A stretch of 64,000 nt of DNA from Lewinellaceae bacterium (GCA_020636315.1 JACJYA010000004.1:186001-250000); one strand, 5' to 3'. Shown: positions 44,665 to 53,902, numbered from the stretch's first letter. Notes: generated by a model from the sequence alone, not told the origin. Numbers and translations are program-made.

Positions 44665-46947
44665 TTACGCTCCCGCCAGTTCCCTGCGGATCTTGTTCAG
44701 GGCTGAGCCGGCGCCCACCCAGTCGATCTGGGCCTGGTTGTAGGTATGGGCGGCCTCAAACTCATCCGACGTTCCGTCGCTGTGATTGAGGCGGACGGTG
44801 AGGTTTTTGCCCGGCGCCATGCTGTCGAAGCCCAGCAGGTCGATCTTATCGTCCTGGCGGACTTTAGCATAATCGTCCGGGTTGACAAAAGTCAGCCCAA
44901 GCATCCCCTGCTTTTTGAGGTTGGTCTCGTGGATGCGGGCAAAGGACTTGACGATGACAGCTTTCACCCCCAAATGGCGCGGCTCCATAGCGGCGTGCTC
45001 GCGGGAGGAACCTTCGCCATAATTCTCCTCACCGAACACTACGGTGCTGATGCCCGCAGCTTTGTATTTGCGGGCGGAATCCGGCACGGCCATAAACTCG
45101 GCATTGGTGTCACTATCAACGTAGTTGGCCACCTTATTGGCCTCATCGTTAAAGAAATTGATGGCGCCGATAAAGCAGTTGTTCGATATATTATCCAGGT
45201 GGCCGCGGTATTTCAGCCAGGGGCCGGCCATGGAAATGTGGTCAGTTGTACACTTACCTTTGGCCTTGATCAGCAGGCGCATGCCTTTGAGCTGTTCGGA
45301 CGTGATGGGCTCGAAGGGAGTCAGCAGCTGAATGCGGTCTGATTTCGGGTCAACTTTCACTTCCACGTTGCTGCCGTCGGCGGCCGGGGGCTGAAAACCG
45401 GCATCCTCCACCGCGAAACCTTTGGTAGGCAGTTCAATACCGGTGGGCGGGTCCAGCCTTACCTCCTGCCCGTCTTCATTGATAAGCGTATCGGTCAGCG
45501 GGTTGAAGGTCAGGTCGCCGGCGATCGCCATGGCGGTGACGAGCTCCGGAGAAGCTACGAAGGAGCGAGTCTGCGGGTTACCGTCATTGCGCTTGGAGAA
45601 GTTCCGGTTGAAGGAAGTAATGATCGAGTTGGCGCGGTTGGGGTCATCGGTATGGCGCGCCCACTGGCCGATGCAGGGGCCGCAGGCGTTGGCCAGCACC
45701 ACGCCGCCCATCTTTTCGAAGGCCTTAAGCTGCCCGTCGCGATTGACCGTATAGCGGATCTGCTCAGAGCCCGGGGTCACGGTAAATTCCGATTTGACCT
45801 TGAGTTTCTTCTCCACCGCCTGGCGGGCCAGCGATGCGGCGCGGTCCAGGTCTTCATAAGAAGAGTTGGTGCAGGAACCGATGAGCCCTACTTCCAGCTT
45901 CTGCGGATATCCGTTTTCCTTAACAGCCTTGGCAAACTTGGAGATCGGCCAGGCCAGGTCGGGCGTGTAAGGGCCGTTGATGTGTGGTTCCAGTTCCGAG
46001 AGGTTGATCTCGATAACCTGGTCGAAGTATTTTTCCGGGTGAGCATAGCATTCGGGGTCGCCCGTCAGGTGCTCGCTGACGCCGTCGGCCAGTTTGGCCA
46101 CCTCGGCGCGGTCCGTAGCCCGCAGGTAGCGGCTCATGGACTCGTCGTAACCGAAAGTTGAGGTGGTCGCTCCGATCTCGGCGCCCATATTGCAGATGGT
46201 GCCTTTCCCTGTACAGGACAGCGACTCGGCGCCAGAGCCGAAGTATTCCACAATAGCGCCCGTCCCCCCCTTGACCGTCAGGATGCCGGCCACTTTGAGG
46301 ATGACGTCCTTGGAGGAAGTCCAGCCGCTCATCTTTCCGGTCAGCTTGACGCCGATCAGTTTGGGCATCTTCAGTTCCCATGGCATGCCGGCCATGACAT
46401 CGACCGCATCAGCTCCGCCCACGCCGATGGCGACCATACCCAGGCCGCCGGCGTTTGGGGTATGCGAGTCGGTGCCGATCATCATACCGCCCGGAAAAGC
46501 ATAGTTTTCCAGCACGATCTGGTGGATGATGCCGGCGCCCGGCTTCCAGAAACCGATGCCATACTTATTGGAGATGGAGGACAGAAAATCATAGACCTCT
46601 TTGTTGACTTCATTGGCCTTGGCCAGGTCCTTATCGGCGCCCACTTCCGCCTGGATGAGGTGGTCACAGTGGACAGTAGAGGGCACGGCAACCTTATCCC
46701 GGCCGGCGGTCATAAACTGCAGCAGGGCCATCTGGGCGGTGGCGTCCTGCATGGCTACGCGGTCAGGAGCGAAGAATACGTAGTCTTTCCCGCGGTTGTA
46801 GTTCTGAAGTGGTGATTCGGGGTGCAGGTGAGTGTAGAGGATCTTTTCCGCAAGGGTGAGCGGCCGGCCAAGGGTCTTTCTGGCTTCTTCCACTCTTTGG
46901 GGCAAGGCCTGGTAAACGGCCCTGATCATATCGAGATCGAAAGGCAT
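44665..46947 (-). CDS. acn: Aconitate hydratase, mitochondrial type
   Basis: TCA-cycle 4Fe-4S enzyme interconverting citrate and isocitrate, 760 residues as expected for the mitochondrial-type family. Cluster ligands are Cys359 (GSCTNSSYEDL) and Cys422/Cys425 (ANACGPCIGQW). Other landmarks are VPSTVHCDHLIQAEVG, IGTDSHTPNAGGLG and the swivel domain with GEENYGEGSSREHAAMEPR. No other TCA gene is adjacent. It has its own terminator. Confidence 0.97.
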   Translation of the reverse strand: MPFDLDMIRAVYQALPQRVEEARKTLGRPLTLAEKILYTHLHPESPLQNYNRGKDYVFFAPDRVAMQDATAQMALLQFMTAGRDKVAVPSTVHCDHLIQAEVGADKDLAKANEVNKEVYDFLSSISNKYGIGFWKPGAGIIHQIVLENYAFPGGMMIGTDSHTPNAGGLGMVAIGVGGADAVDVMAGMPWELKMPKLIGVKLTGKMSGWTSSKDVILKVAGILTVKGGTGAIVEYFGSGAESLSCTGKGTICNMGAEIGATTSTFGYDESMSRYLRATDRAEVAKLADGVSEHLTGDPECYAHPEKYFDQVIEINLSELEPHINGPYTPDLAWPISKFAKAVKENGYPQKLEVGLIGSCTNSSYEDLDRAASLARQAVEKKLKVKSEFTVTPGSEQIRYTVNRDGQLKAFEKMGGVVLANACGPCIGQWARHTDDPNRANSIITSFNRNFSKRNDGNPQTRSFVASPELVTAMAIAGDLTFNPLTDTLINEDGQEVRLDPPTGIELPTKGFAVEDAGFQPPAADGSNVEVKVDPKSDRIQLLTPFEPITSEQLKGMRLLIKAKGKCTTDHISMAGPWLKYRGHLDNISNNCFIGAINFFNDEANKVANYVDSDTNAEFMAVPDSARKYKAAGISTVVFGEENYGEGSSREHAAMEPRHLGVKAVIVKSFARIHETNLKKQGMLGLTFVNPDDYAKVRQDDKIDLLGFDSMAPGKNLTVRLNHSDGTSDEFEAAHTYNQAQIDWVGAGSALNKIRRELAGA

Positions 46948-47209
46948 AGTATTGGTTTTTTATTTACTTTAAGTGATAGATCGGTCATTTGTTGGCAACG
47001 GCTCAAAAAACTAACCCTAAATAAGATGCTGAAATGTGTCGAATTCGTTTTTGAGCGCCGCCCGGCGGGAAGGAAAGGAACGCTTTCGAAGCCCATCATT
47101 TCCCGCTTTTCCGGGGTCAACAAATGTACGATTTTTGGGCAAATTTTAACAAGGCGCCCATAATATAGATAGCATTGACTGAACTTTTGTTTGGGTTTCC
47201 GGCATCATT

Positions 47210-47746
47210 ATGAAAAAATACCTCTTTTCTACGCCCCGGCTGGGCTTTCGGCACTGGAAGGAGGCCGACCTGCCCGCCTTCACAGCCATCAATCAGGATG
47301 AGGCTGTAATGGAATATTTTCCTGCGGCCTTGTCGCCAGAAGAAACGCGAAAGTTTTTCCAGCGCATTCTCCGCCATTTCCGGGATCATGGCTATGGGTT
47401 GTTTGCCGTGGACAGGCTGGACACAGGCAGGTTCATAGGTTTTATCGGCTTTTCCCATCCCCGGTTTGAGGCCTTCTTCACCCCCTGCGTCGAGATCGGC
47501 TGGCGGCTGGCCAAAGCGGAATGGGGACAGGGGCTGGCTACCGAAGGCGCCATCGCCTGCCTTAAGTACGGCTTCGGCCAGTTGGGGTTTCGGGAAGTGT
47601 ACTCCTTCACAGCCACTACCAATTTAGCTTCCGAGCGGGTCATGCAGAAGATCGGGATGGAGAAGGTGGGAGAGTTCGGGCATCCGTTATTGAACGAGGA
47701 CAGCCCGCTGTATCGGCACGTACTTTACCGGATCAGGAATAAATAG
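47210..47746 (+). CDS. GNAT acetyltransferase, RimJ/RimL type
   Basis: A 178-residue cytoplasmic N-acetyltransferase (Acetyltransf_3). The start shows the family pattern STPRLGFRHWKEADLPAF. The acetyl-CoA loop is GQGLATEGA within EIGWRLAKAEWGQGLATEGA, followed by FTATTNLASERVMQKIGM. The acceptor (ribosomal protein, amino acid or drug) cannot be inferred. Confidence 0.92.
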   Translation: MKKYLFSTPRLGFRHWKEADLPAFTAINQDEAVMEYFPAALSPEETRKFFQRILRHFRDHGYGLFAVDRLDTGRFIGFIGFSHPRFEAFFTPCVEIGWRLAKAEWGQGLATEGAIACLKYGFGQLGFREVYSFTATTNLASERVMQKIGMEKVGEFGHPLLNEDSPLYRHVLYRIRNK

Positions 47747-47814
47747 CCGGGCCTAATCGAATTTAGCCTATTTTTACCCGGTAAAACATAAAAACAATCT
47801 AAATCAGCTCCATA

Positions 47815-48066
47815 ATGTACCCCTACAAAGTAGAATACATTTACGCCTCTTCTGAAAAGAAGAAGTGGTACCAATCCAAGAATCCGGTTGACGCCTGGAC
47901 GTTGTCCAAAGAACTGGAAGCCCTCCTTGTAGAATCTCACTCAAAGGGATATGAACTGGCCAATATCACGCCGATCCTTACCCATGAGGTCATACATGGC
48001 AGCTTTGCCGGCAGCCGGACGGATGGGCTGATCGTGACTTTTCGAAAAATAAAATCCGCAGAATAG
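47815..48066 (+). CDS. Small protein upstream of proB
   Basis: Eighty-three residues with a compact beta/alpha pattern (PYKVEYIYASSEKKKWYQSK; LEALLVESHSKGYELANITP; GLIVTFRK). No signal peptide. It ends two bases before the proB ATG, so the two genes are an operon and may be coupled. It resembles small DUF4177-like proteins, but I am not sure of the family. Confidence 0.75.
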   Translation: MYPYKVEYIYASSEKKKWYQSKNPVDAWTLSKELEALLVESHSKGYELANITPILTHEVIHGSFAGSRTDGLIVTFRKIKSAE

Positions 48067-48068
48067 AC

Positions 48069-49145
48069 ATGGCGGAGTTCCGCAAGCTCGTCGTCAAAAT
48101 AGGAACCAACGTGCTGGCCCGGGAAGACGGCCTGCTCGACATCACCAGCATCAGCCACCTGGCCGATCAGATAGCGGCCATCAAGGAGGCGGGAACGGAG
48201 GTCATCCTGGTGTCTTCCGGAGCGGTGGGCGCCGGGCGCAGCCTGTTCGAGGTGCCTGAAGGCATGAGCAAGGTGGTGAGAAGGCAGGTGCTCTCCGCCA
48301 TTGGGCAGGTGCGGCTGATGGAAATATACCGGCAGCTATTTGCCAACCACGGCCTGTTCTGCGCTCAGGTGCTGGCCACCAAAGAGGACTTTCAGGGGCA
48401 TACGCATTACAACAACATGAAAAACTGCTTTTTGGCCCTGCTGCGCGACAAGGTGGTGCCCATCGTCAACGAGAATGATGTCGTATCGGTAAGTGAGCTG
48501 ATGTTCACGGATAATGACGAACTGGCCGGCCTGGTGGCTGCTATGACCAATGCCCAGGCCCTGATCATTCTCAGCAGCGTGGATGGCCTGCTCTCTGCCC
48601 CCCCCGGCGAGCCGGGCAGCCAGGTCATCCGGGAAATCCCTTATGACGACAAGCGATGGCTGAAGGCCATCACTCCTTCAAAATCTTCTTTTGGCAGGGG
48701 CGGTATGCATACCAAATTTCGCATTGCTCAGAAGGCGGCAAAGGTCGGTATCACCACCATCATCGCCAACGGGCGGCGAGCCAATATCCTGTCCGATATC
48801 CTGAAAGGAGACTTTATCGGCACCCGCTTTCTGCCCGCCGAATCCCTTTCCAATGTTAAAAAGCGGCTGGCCTACCATGAATCAGAAAGCAAGGCCGCCG
48901 TTTATATCAACTCCGGGGCCGAGACGGCCCTCTGCTCCACCGAAAAGGCCTCCAGCCTGCTTCCGGTAGGCATTACCCGCATCGAAGGTGATTTTCAGAA
49001 AGGAGACATCGTCCGCATCTTCAACGCCGAAGGCCAGCCTGTTGGGTTAGGGCAGGCCCAATATGGCTCGGATACCGCCCGGCAGTATATGGGACAACAG
49101 GGAAAAAGGGCGCTGGTGCATTATGATTATTTGTATATAGAATAA
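48069..49145 (+). CDS. proB: Glutamate 5-kinase
   Basis: First enzyme of proline synthesis, phosphorylating glutamate. The 358 residues comprise an amino acid kinase domain (KLVVKIGTNVLAREDGLLD, ILVSSGAVGAGR, VPIVNENDVVS, FTDNDELAGLVA, GRGGMHTKFRIAQ) and a C-terminal PUA domain (from about 275). proA is not adjacent, unlike in many bacteria. It is preceded within two bases by the small gene at 47815. Its stop lies two bases from the stop of the convergent lipoprotein gene. Confidence 0.95.
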   Translation: MAEFRKLVVKIGTNVLAREDGLLDITSISHLADQIAAIKEAGTEVILVSSGAVGAGRSLFEVPEGMSKVVRRQVLSAIGQVRLMEIYRQLFANHGLFCAQVLATKEDFQGHTHYNNMKNCFLALLRDKVVPIVNENDVVSVSELMFTDNDELAGLVAAMTNAQALIILSSVDGLLSAPPGEPGSQVIREIPYDDKRWLKAITPSKSSFGRGGMHTKFRIAQKAAKVGITTIIANGRRANILSDILKGDFIGTRFLPAESLSNVKKRLAYHESESKAAVYINSGAETALCSTEKASSLLPVGITRIEGDFQKGDIVRIFNAEGQPVGLGQAQYGSDTARQYMGQQGKRALVHYDYLYIE

Positions 49146-49147
49146 CC

Positions 49148-49612
49148 TTACTGATGATATGCCTGGTTATGAGCCAAGGCGCCACCACACTGCGGGCAGC
49201 TACCCGCCGCACCGCTGCCTCCCGAACATCCATTCTGACAGATGTAATGGTAAACGCCCGCTGCATTTTGGGCAGGAGCCTCCTGTTGGGGTTGTTGCAC
49301 CATAGGGCTGGAGCCTCCGGCATTGCCCTGATTGTGGAAAGCGGCATTGTGTACATAGGCCGTGCCGCAGACGGGGCAGGCGCCGGCCGTGCCGCCGCCG
49401 CTGCCGGCACAATTGTTGGGGCAGATATAGTGCTGCACGCCGGCAGGCGCTGCAGCTGTAGAAGTATTGCTATTAATATTAGCCGGTGGAGTGATAGCCG
49501 GCGCAGTATTATCCGCAGGCTGCTGTGCCGGTGTCGATTGCTTTTCACCGTTAGAGCAGGCGAGAGAAAGTCCGAGGATCATAGCAAGGATGATAGTTGT
49601 ACTAAATTTCAT
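49148..49612 (-). CDS. Lipoprotein with two zinc-ribbon-like Cys/His repeats
   Basis: From the ATG at 49612 (MKFSTTIILAMILGLSLACS) the lipobox LAC puts a lipidated Cys near residue 19. An Ala/Pro/Gln-rich linker follows, then two copies of a module with the layout HYIC-x3-C, CPxCG, HN-x3-H (about 60-92 and 122-154). Each has four Cys and two or three His, enough for a metal site. An envelope metal-binding role is inferred; I do not recognise a named family. An ATG at 49642 is possible but spoils the signal. Confidence 0.8.
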   Translation of the reverse strand: MKFSTTIILAMILGLSLACSNGEKQSTPAQQPADNTAPAITPPANINSNTSTAAAPAGVQHYICPNNCAGSGGGTAGACPVCGTAYVHNAAFHNQGNAGGSSPMVQQPQQEAPAQNAAGVYHYICQNGCSGGSGAAGSCPQCGGALAHNQAYHQ

Positions 49613-49679
49613 GTTCGGTTGTTGTCGTGATGAAAGTTTCAAATGTAGGGATTTTAATCGGGAATCTCATAGGATAATT

Positions 49680-50759
49680 TCACTCCATAAAGCGATCCAA
49701 TAACTGATGAAAGTGATGCACACATTTCTCCATTTTTGGGGAAAAACGCCCCTGCCTGTAATAACGGGAGCGGATCCCGAGCTGCACGCTTTCCACCACT
49801 GCCTCGTCTTCCAGTTCGGTCTGATCGATATTGTTGGCGGCCCGGCGGTGGGCCTGCCCCCGAAAGGCATAGGTTCGGAAGCGGACGCGGGTGCGGGCGG
49901 GGCCGAGCGGCTCCACGACATTGAGGGACAAGCCCCAGGGATAAAAGTTGAACATCAGGTTGGGAAAGAGCCAGAAATAGTAGGCGTAAATGCGGCGGCT
50001 GTGATCGGGGTGGCCTTCGGGGATATCGAAGCAGGGTTCCCCTTCTCTGGCAATGCCAATCTGTAAGTTGCAATAAGGAAAGAGCTCATAATCATAATTC
50101 CCAAAGTCGATCGACTCGTTCAGGGCCGGATGGACGAACGGCACGTGAAAACCTTCCAGGTAGTTGTCGCAATACAGCGCCCAGTGGGCCTGCACGTTGT
50201 GGCCCGCCGAGCCTTCCTCCACAAACTCCAGGGTGTCCAGCGGCATCCAGGCGATGCGCTCACGGATGGGGCGCGTGATCAGTTCGAAATCGGCAAATGG
50301 ATTGAGGGAAACGAAGTACAGCCCCAGCCACTCCTCCAGGCTGATCCGGGCCAGGTGGTCGGCCTCCGAAGGGAACCCTTCCACCTCCTGGAATGCAGGC
50401 ATCCGCTTGAAAGCACCATCCAGCGCGAAACAACGGCCGTGATAGCCACAGGTGAGCTGGCCAACTTTGGCCGGCTTTTCCACAATGACCTTGCCGCGGT
50501 GGGTACAGACATTAGACAGGCAATGGGCCAGGCCGCCGGCTTCCGAAGTGAGCACCAGGGGCTCATCCAGTACGCCGGGAAGCAGCGTGAAGGGATAGGC
50601 ATTAACCTGGCCGTTCAAGACTGCGACATCGGCTGCATACTGCCAGGTGCTGGCAAAGACCTTTTCGCGGGATTGCTCAAAAAAGGAAGGATATTCATAA
50701 AAAGCGGCGGGCAGGGCCGAGGCCTTGCGGATATCAGGATCGATGCGAAATGGCTTCAT
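49680..50759 (-). CDS. Rieske-type ring-hydroxylating oxygenase, alpha subunit family
   Basis: A 359-residue oxygenase subunit from the ATG at 50759 (MKPFRIDPDIRKAS). The Rieske 2Fe-2S motif is C85-x-H87 and C104-x2-H107 (CTHRG, CGYHG). The catalytic iron site has His205 and His210 in DNYLEGFHVPFVHP. The closest recognisable group is choline monooxygenase/glycine-betaine demethylase-like proteins, which act on small quaternary amines. No reductase gene is adjacent. The substrate is not predictable with confidence. Confidence 0.9.
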   Translation of the reverse strand: MKPFRIDPDIRKASALPAAFYEYPSFFEQSREKVFASTWQYAADVAVLNGQVNAYPFTLLPGVLDEPLVLTSEAGGLAHCLSNVCTHRGKVIVEKPAKVGQLTCGYHGRCFALDGAFKRMPAFQEVEGFPSEADHLARISLEEWLGLYFVSLNPFADFELITRPIRERIAWMPLDTLEFVEEGSAGHNVQAHWALYCDNYLEGFHVPFVHPALNESIDFGNYDYELFPYCNLQIGIAREGEPCFDIPEGHPDHSRRIYAYYFWLFPNLMFNFYPWGLSLNVVEPLGPARTRVRFRTYAFRGQAHRRAANNIDQTELEDEAVVESVQLGIRSRYYRQGRFSPKMEKCVHHFHQLLDRFME

Positions 50760-51126
50760 GGCAGGAGTTTTTCCGCAAGATAGGTAACCGGACAAAATTT
50801 TATGATAATTCAAGCGCTAATGGAACACGAGCGCAGCGACTGATGCCTGCCTGCCCGCGAGGCGGTCGAGCAGGCAGGGAATGAAATGGAATAAATTAAC
50901 GCTTGAAGGCATCTTTAAGCGGCAATTTTCCACTGCCGCTTAAATTGGGAGTATTTTTGTACTCAATTTAAATAGGTCCGACTACTTAATCAAAATTGTA
51001 TTGACGTTTCTGACCGAGGGGATTTTGATCACTTATTAAACCATAAGCGGCGCCCTCTGGTATTCATTCTTTCACGCACATTTGTCAAAGGAAGAGAACG
51101 CCGCCGAAGGTTGCCAGCCTCTTTGA
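50760..51126. other. Gene-free region with three stacked hairpins
   Basis: 367 bases between the Rieske and peroxidase genes. Stems: 50846-50854 with 50870-50878 (9 bp, GC-rich); 50914-50924 with 50934-50944 (11 bp, perfect); and 50940-50953 with 50960-50971 (5 + 7 bp with a two-base bulge). The last two share bases, so they are mutually exclusive. They may end the peroxidase transcript and/or shape the leader of the Rieske transcript. No gene is seen. Confidence 0.6.
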
Positions 51127-53052
51127 TCAAGGCGACATTCTAATAAATGGCTGGCGCCCAACCTGATCATTCACCACGACAAATACCTGGTACATGCCGG
51201 CGGGAAGGGATCCATCCAGAACAATGGATGATACCTCAGCTTCCGGGCCAGGGCCAATCTTCCTCCGAAGGACCTCCCGGCCGAACGAGTCCGTCACCCG
51301 GACGATGGCCTCTTCCGTCAGAGCCTGCCCCAGCCTCAGGTTGATCCTGTCGGTGGCCGGGTTAGGAAATACACTGAAGGGCAAGGTTTCAGCCGCAGCA
51401 ATGGTATGAGTCACGGCCAGTGGCTTCGCAATGAACACCTCGTCGTGCAGGCAGGTAATGGGGCAATTCCGGCGAATGACATCCGCCAACCGGGTGCTCT
51501 TTATCCAGGCCTTTTCCTCCAGGGAGATCCAGGGGTCGTTCTCATAATAGAAACGGTCGCCATTCCGAAGGGCCAGGAACTGCTGTTCTATGATCCGCAT
51601 GGCCGTTTCCCCGAAAAGGGCATCTTCCATGTGGTCTTCGGCAAGCATGCCCACCCAGGGGTCAATGTCGTTTACGTCCTGATAAACCATTTCCAGGCTG
51701 GCGCTCATCAAGGGGTCCGAGATGATCTCTTCGAAAGAGGCCTTCGGCTCCATCCCAAAATCGGCGCGAACGGTATTGTAATCCGGCAGGCCACGGTCTC
51801 TGCCCCGGTTGATGTTGAGGGCCACCAGGTCCAGCCCGCCCGCTCCCGGAGGGCCAAAGAGAAAATTGCGCAGGCCGTCGATGACCTGGCAGTCAAAATC
51901 CTGTTCTACAACCGTGGACATCCCGATCAGGAAAGGCTCAATTCCACCTACCTCAAGGGTGGCTTCCGGGTTGAAAAAGGCATCCTTCAGCAGGATGTCT
52001 CCCTGCGGCATGGGATTACCACTATCGTCCATCCGCAGCAAAATGCTGTTGATGGTGGAATGGCCATACCGGTAGGCAGCGGCGGAAAAGACGTTCATAA
52101 TGCCGGGGTCGGTATAGGGGTTGTACCCGTTATAAGGCGGCAGGCGGACTCCCAGAGTGGGCAGCCACTCCTCGTAGGCTATGGCCTGCATCTGGGCCCC
52201 CACCAGTTTGCGGGCGTATTGGTAGAGCTGCTCATCGGTCCAGCCAGGGTGTTCAGCGGCCAGTTCTCCGCACAGGCGGTTGTGCTCACGCATAAAAAGA
52301 GTGTGCATGGCCAGCAGGAAGGGATTCTCGTTCCCCCGGGCATCACCTACTACAAACCAATTCTGAACGAACGGAAACGGCATATCCATGTGTGGCGCGT
52401 TAGGGTCAATGGGCGCGCCGAGTTCCCCGGTAGTGGTGTTGAAGGGGGGCAGGTTTCCGGTGGACACCTTCAGCCGCCCGCCGGCAAAAGTCCGCAGCCA
52501 GGCTGCCCGCTCCTCATTGGCGCCGTAAACGGCCGAAGCGTCAATAAAGGCGGTGATCTGGTTGAGGTGAACCCTCGGATTGTCCGGGCCGGCCCCTGTT
52601 GCCGGGTCATAGGCAGAGCGTTGCATGGGGATAACCACCGTGCCCGTACCGGCCGGGTCAAAAAAGGCATCAAAGGGAGGAACCGCAATATCCATATTTT
52701 CATCAGGATCATTGGGCACCAGGGTGATGTCGTGGTCGATGAACTGCCCCCACGCCCAGGTATAAGCACTCAGCCCACGAGGGTCATCCCTCAGGCTCGT
52801 CTGAGCAAAGAGCGCATTGCTGATGGCACGCGGATTGGGCCGGCTAATGCCAGCCGGCTCCGAAACGCCGTCTGAATAGCCGACAGTGGTAGCCGTTACC
52901 ACCCGGGTGCCGGCGGCGCCCCAGTCCGGAAAAAGAAAATTGTTATTACTGCCATCAAGGGCCCGGTATTCCTGAGCCGCAAGTGGGCAAATACTACTTC
53001 CCAAAAGAAGGAGGAGGCTGAGCGCGCAAACGCGAGGTAGAATTGTCTTCAT
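51127..53052 (-). CDS. Secreted animal-type heme peroxidase with T9SS signal
   Basis: A 641-residue member of the peroxidase-cyclooxygenase superfamily (peroxinectin-like). It has a signal peptide (MKTILPRVCALSLLLLLGSS), distal His107 in WGQFIDHDITL, R255-E-H in FMREHNRLCGEL, proximal His331 in AAYRYGHSTI, and the conserved NRGRDRGLPDYN near 415-426. A T9SS sorting domain (FSVFPNPATDRINLRL) ends it. The enzyme should oxidise halides or phenols with H2O2 outside the cell. All catalytic residues I can check are present. Confidence 0.93.
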   Translation of the reverse strand: MKTILPRVCALSLLLLLGSSICPLAAQEYRALDGSNNNFLFPDWGAAGTRVVTATTVGYSDGVSEPAGISRPNPRAISNALFAQTSLRDDPRGLSAYTWAWGQFIDHDITLVPNDPDENMDIAVPPFDAFFDPAGTGTVVIPMQRSAYDPATGAGPDNPRVHLNQITAFIDASAVYGANEERAAWLRTFAGGRLKVSTGNLPPFNTTTGELGAPIDPNAPHMDMPFPFVQNWFVVGDARGNENPFLLAMHTLFMREHNRLCGELAAEHPGWTDEQLYQYARKLVGAQMQAIAYEEWLPTLGVRLPPYNGYNPYTDPGIMNVFSAAAYRYGHSTINSILLRMDDSGNPMPQGDILLKDAFFNPEATLEVGGIEPFLIGMSTVVEQDFDCQVIDGLRNFLFGPPGAGGLDLVALNINRGRDRGLPDYNTVRADFGMEPKASFEEIISDPLMSASLEMVYQDVNDIDPWVGMLAEDHMEDALFGETAMRIIEQQFLALRNGDRFYYENDPWISLEEKAWIKSTRLADVIRRNCPITCLHDEVFIAKPLAVTHTIAAAETLPFSVFPNPATDRINLRLGQALTEEAIVRVTDSFGREVLRRKIGPGPEAEVSSIVLDGSLPAGMYQVFVVVNDQVGRQPFIRMSP

Positions 53053-53289
53053 AGAGATATCCTTTTGTTTTGAACCGCTGCAGGCCGTTTTTCTGGTGGG
53101 GGGTAAAAAGGAGGGTGGCTAATGAAAAAGAAGGCCCTTTAAGATTTCATACTATTTTATCTTAAAATTGTTTCGCCTTGTGGTATATTTTTTTTGTTAA
53201 TCCGAAAATTAATAGTCCTGCTATTCCCGGTTTGGAGGCCAACTTCCGATGCACTGCTCTCTGCGCCCCCTTACACCTTTCCACCCTTT
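53053..53289. other. Upstream region of the peroxidase gene
   Basis: AT-rich, gene-free. It should contain the peroxidase promoter on the minus strand, but I find no exact TAnnTTTG within 100 bases of the start. Confidence 0.4.
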
Positions 53290-53429
53290 TGGACTTTGGA
53301 CGGTCCTAGGGTAAAGTCGGAAATCAGAAGGCGGAAGGCGGAAAAACAGGCGTTGAGCACCTATTTGGACCCAAGTTCCGACTTCCGATTTCCCACTTCC
53401 GACTTCAAATGGGGCACGTCCAAAGTCCA
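53290..53429. repeat. 140-base inverted repeat built of heptanucleotide words
   Basis: A perfect 13-bp outer stem (53290-53302 with 53417-53429) encloses two arrays. Left, 53315-53342: AGTCGGA, AATCAGA, AGGCGGA twice. Right, 53374-53408: AGTTCCG, ACTTCCG, ATTTCCC, ACTTCCG, ACTTCAA. Words are in strict 7-base register, and the arms pair colinearly over about 56 bases with gaps. It lies 33 bases past the stop of the Rrf2 gene and may act as its 3' end. Confidence 0.9.
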
Positions 53430-53461
53430 GCACCCTTACACTCTTACACCCTCCCCAGCAC

Positions 53462-53902
53462 CTACACCGGCCCCAGCCGGAGCTTTTCCCGGTTGATCCT
53501 CTTTCCCATATCGGCCAGGGAAGTGCGTTCGAATTCGGTGCGCAACTCGGCCTTGTGCCCGATCCAGAAATCGTGTACGGGGCAGGGAGCAGCTTGTCCG
53601 CAGCCGGCAAGGCCCAGCAGGCATTTGTTGAAAAAGTCCTCTCCTTCAAGCGTAAGGACGATATCGGCAAGAGAGAACTCCTCCGGCGGCCGGGCCAGCG
53701 CCACACCGCCATTGGGCCCGCGGTAAGACCGCAGGATGCCCTTGTGAGTGAGCGTTTGGAAAGTCTTGGTCAGGTAGTGAAAGGAAATGTCCAGTTCCTC
53801 GGAGATCTCGCGAATATTGACGTATTCTCCGGCCGGCTTTTCCGATACAATGTACAGGAGGGCGCGAAGCCCGTAAATACAACCTTTGGACAAGACTTTC
53901 AT
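53462..53902 (-). CDS. Rrf2 family transcriptional regulator with probable Fe-S cluster
   Basis: A 146-residue winged-helix regulator. The N-terminal pattern MKVLSKGCIYGLRALLYIVS and the wing YRGPNGGVALARPPEEFSL are typical. Three Cys at 94, 101 and 107 (C-x6-C-x5-C) match the cluster ligands of IscR/NsrR-type members, so it probably senses iron, NO or redox state. It stands alone between a T9SS peroxidase and a GMC dehydrogenase; either could be a target, but no operator has been identified. Confidence 0.92.
   Translation of the reverse strand: MKVLSKGCIYGLRALLYIVSEKPAGEYVNIREISEELDISFHYLTKTFQTLTHKGILRSYRGPNGGVALARPPEEFSLADIVLTLEGEDFFNKCLLGLAGCGQAAPCPVHDFWIGHKAELRTEFERTSLADMGKRINREKLRLGPV

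Noticed and set aside
50952..50959. Plus-strand -7 box TATTTTTG inside the hairpin region
   Set aside because: There is no -33 element at the right distance and no plus-strand gene downstream; probably chance in AT-rich DNA.
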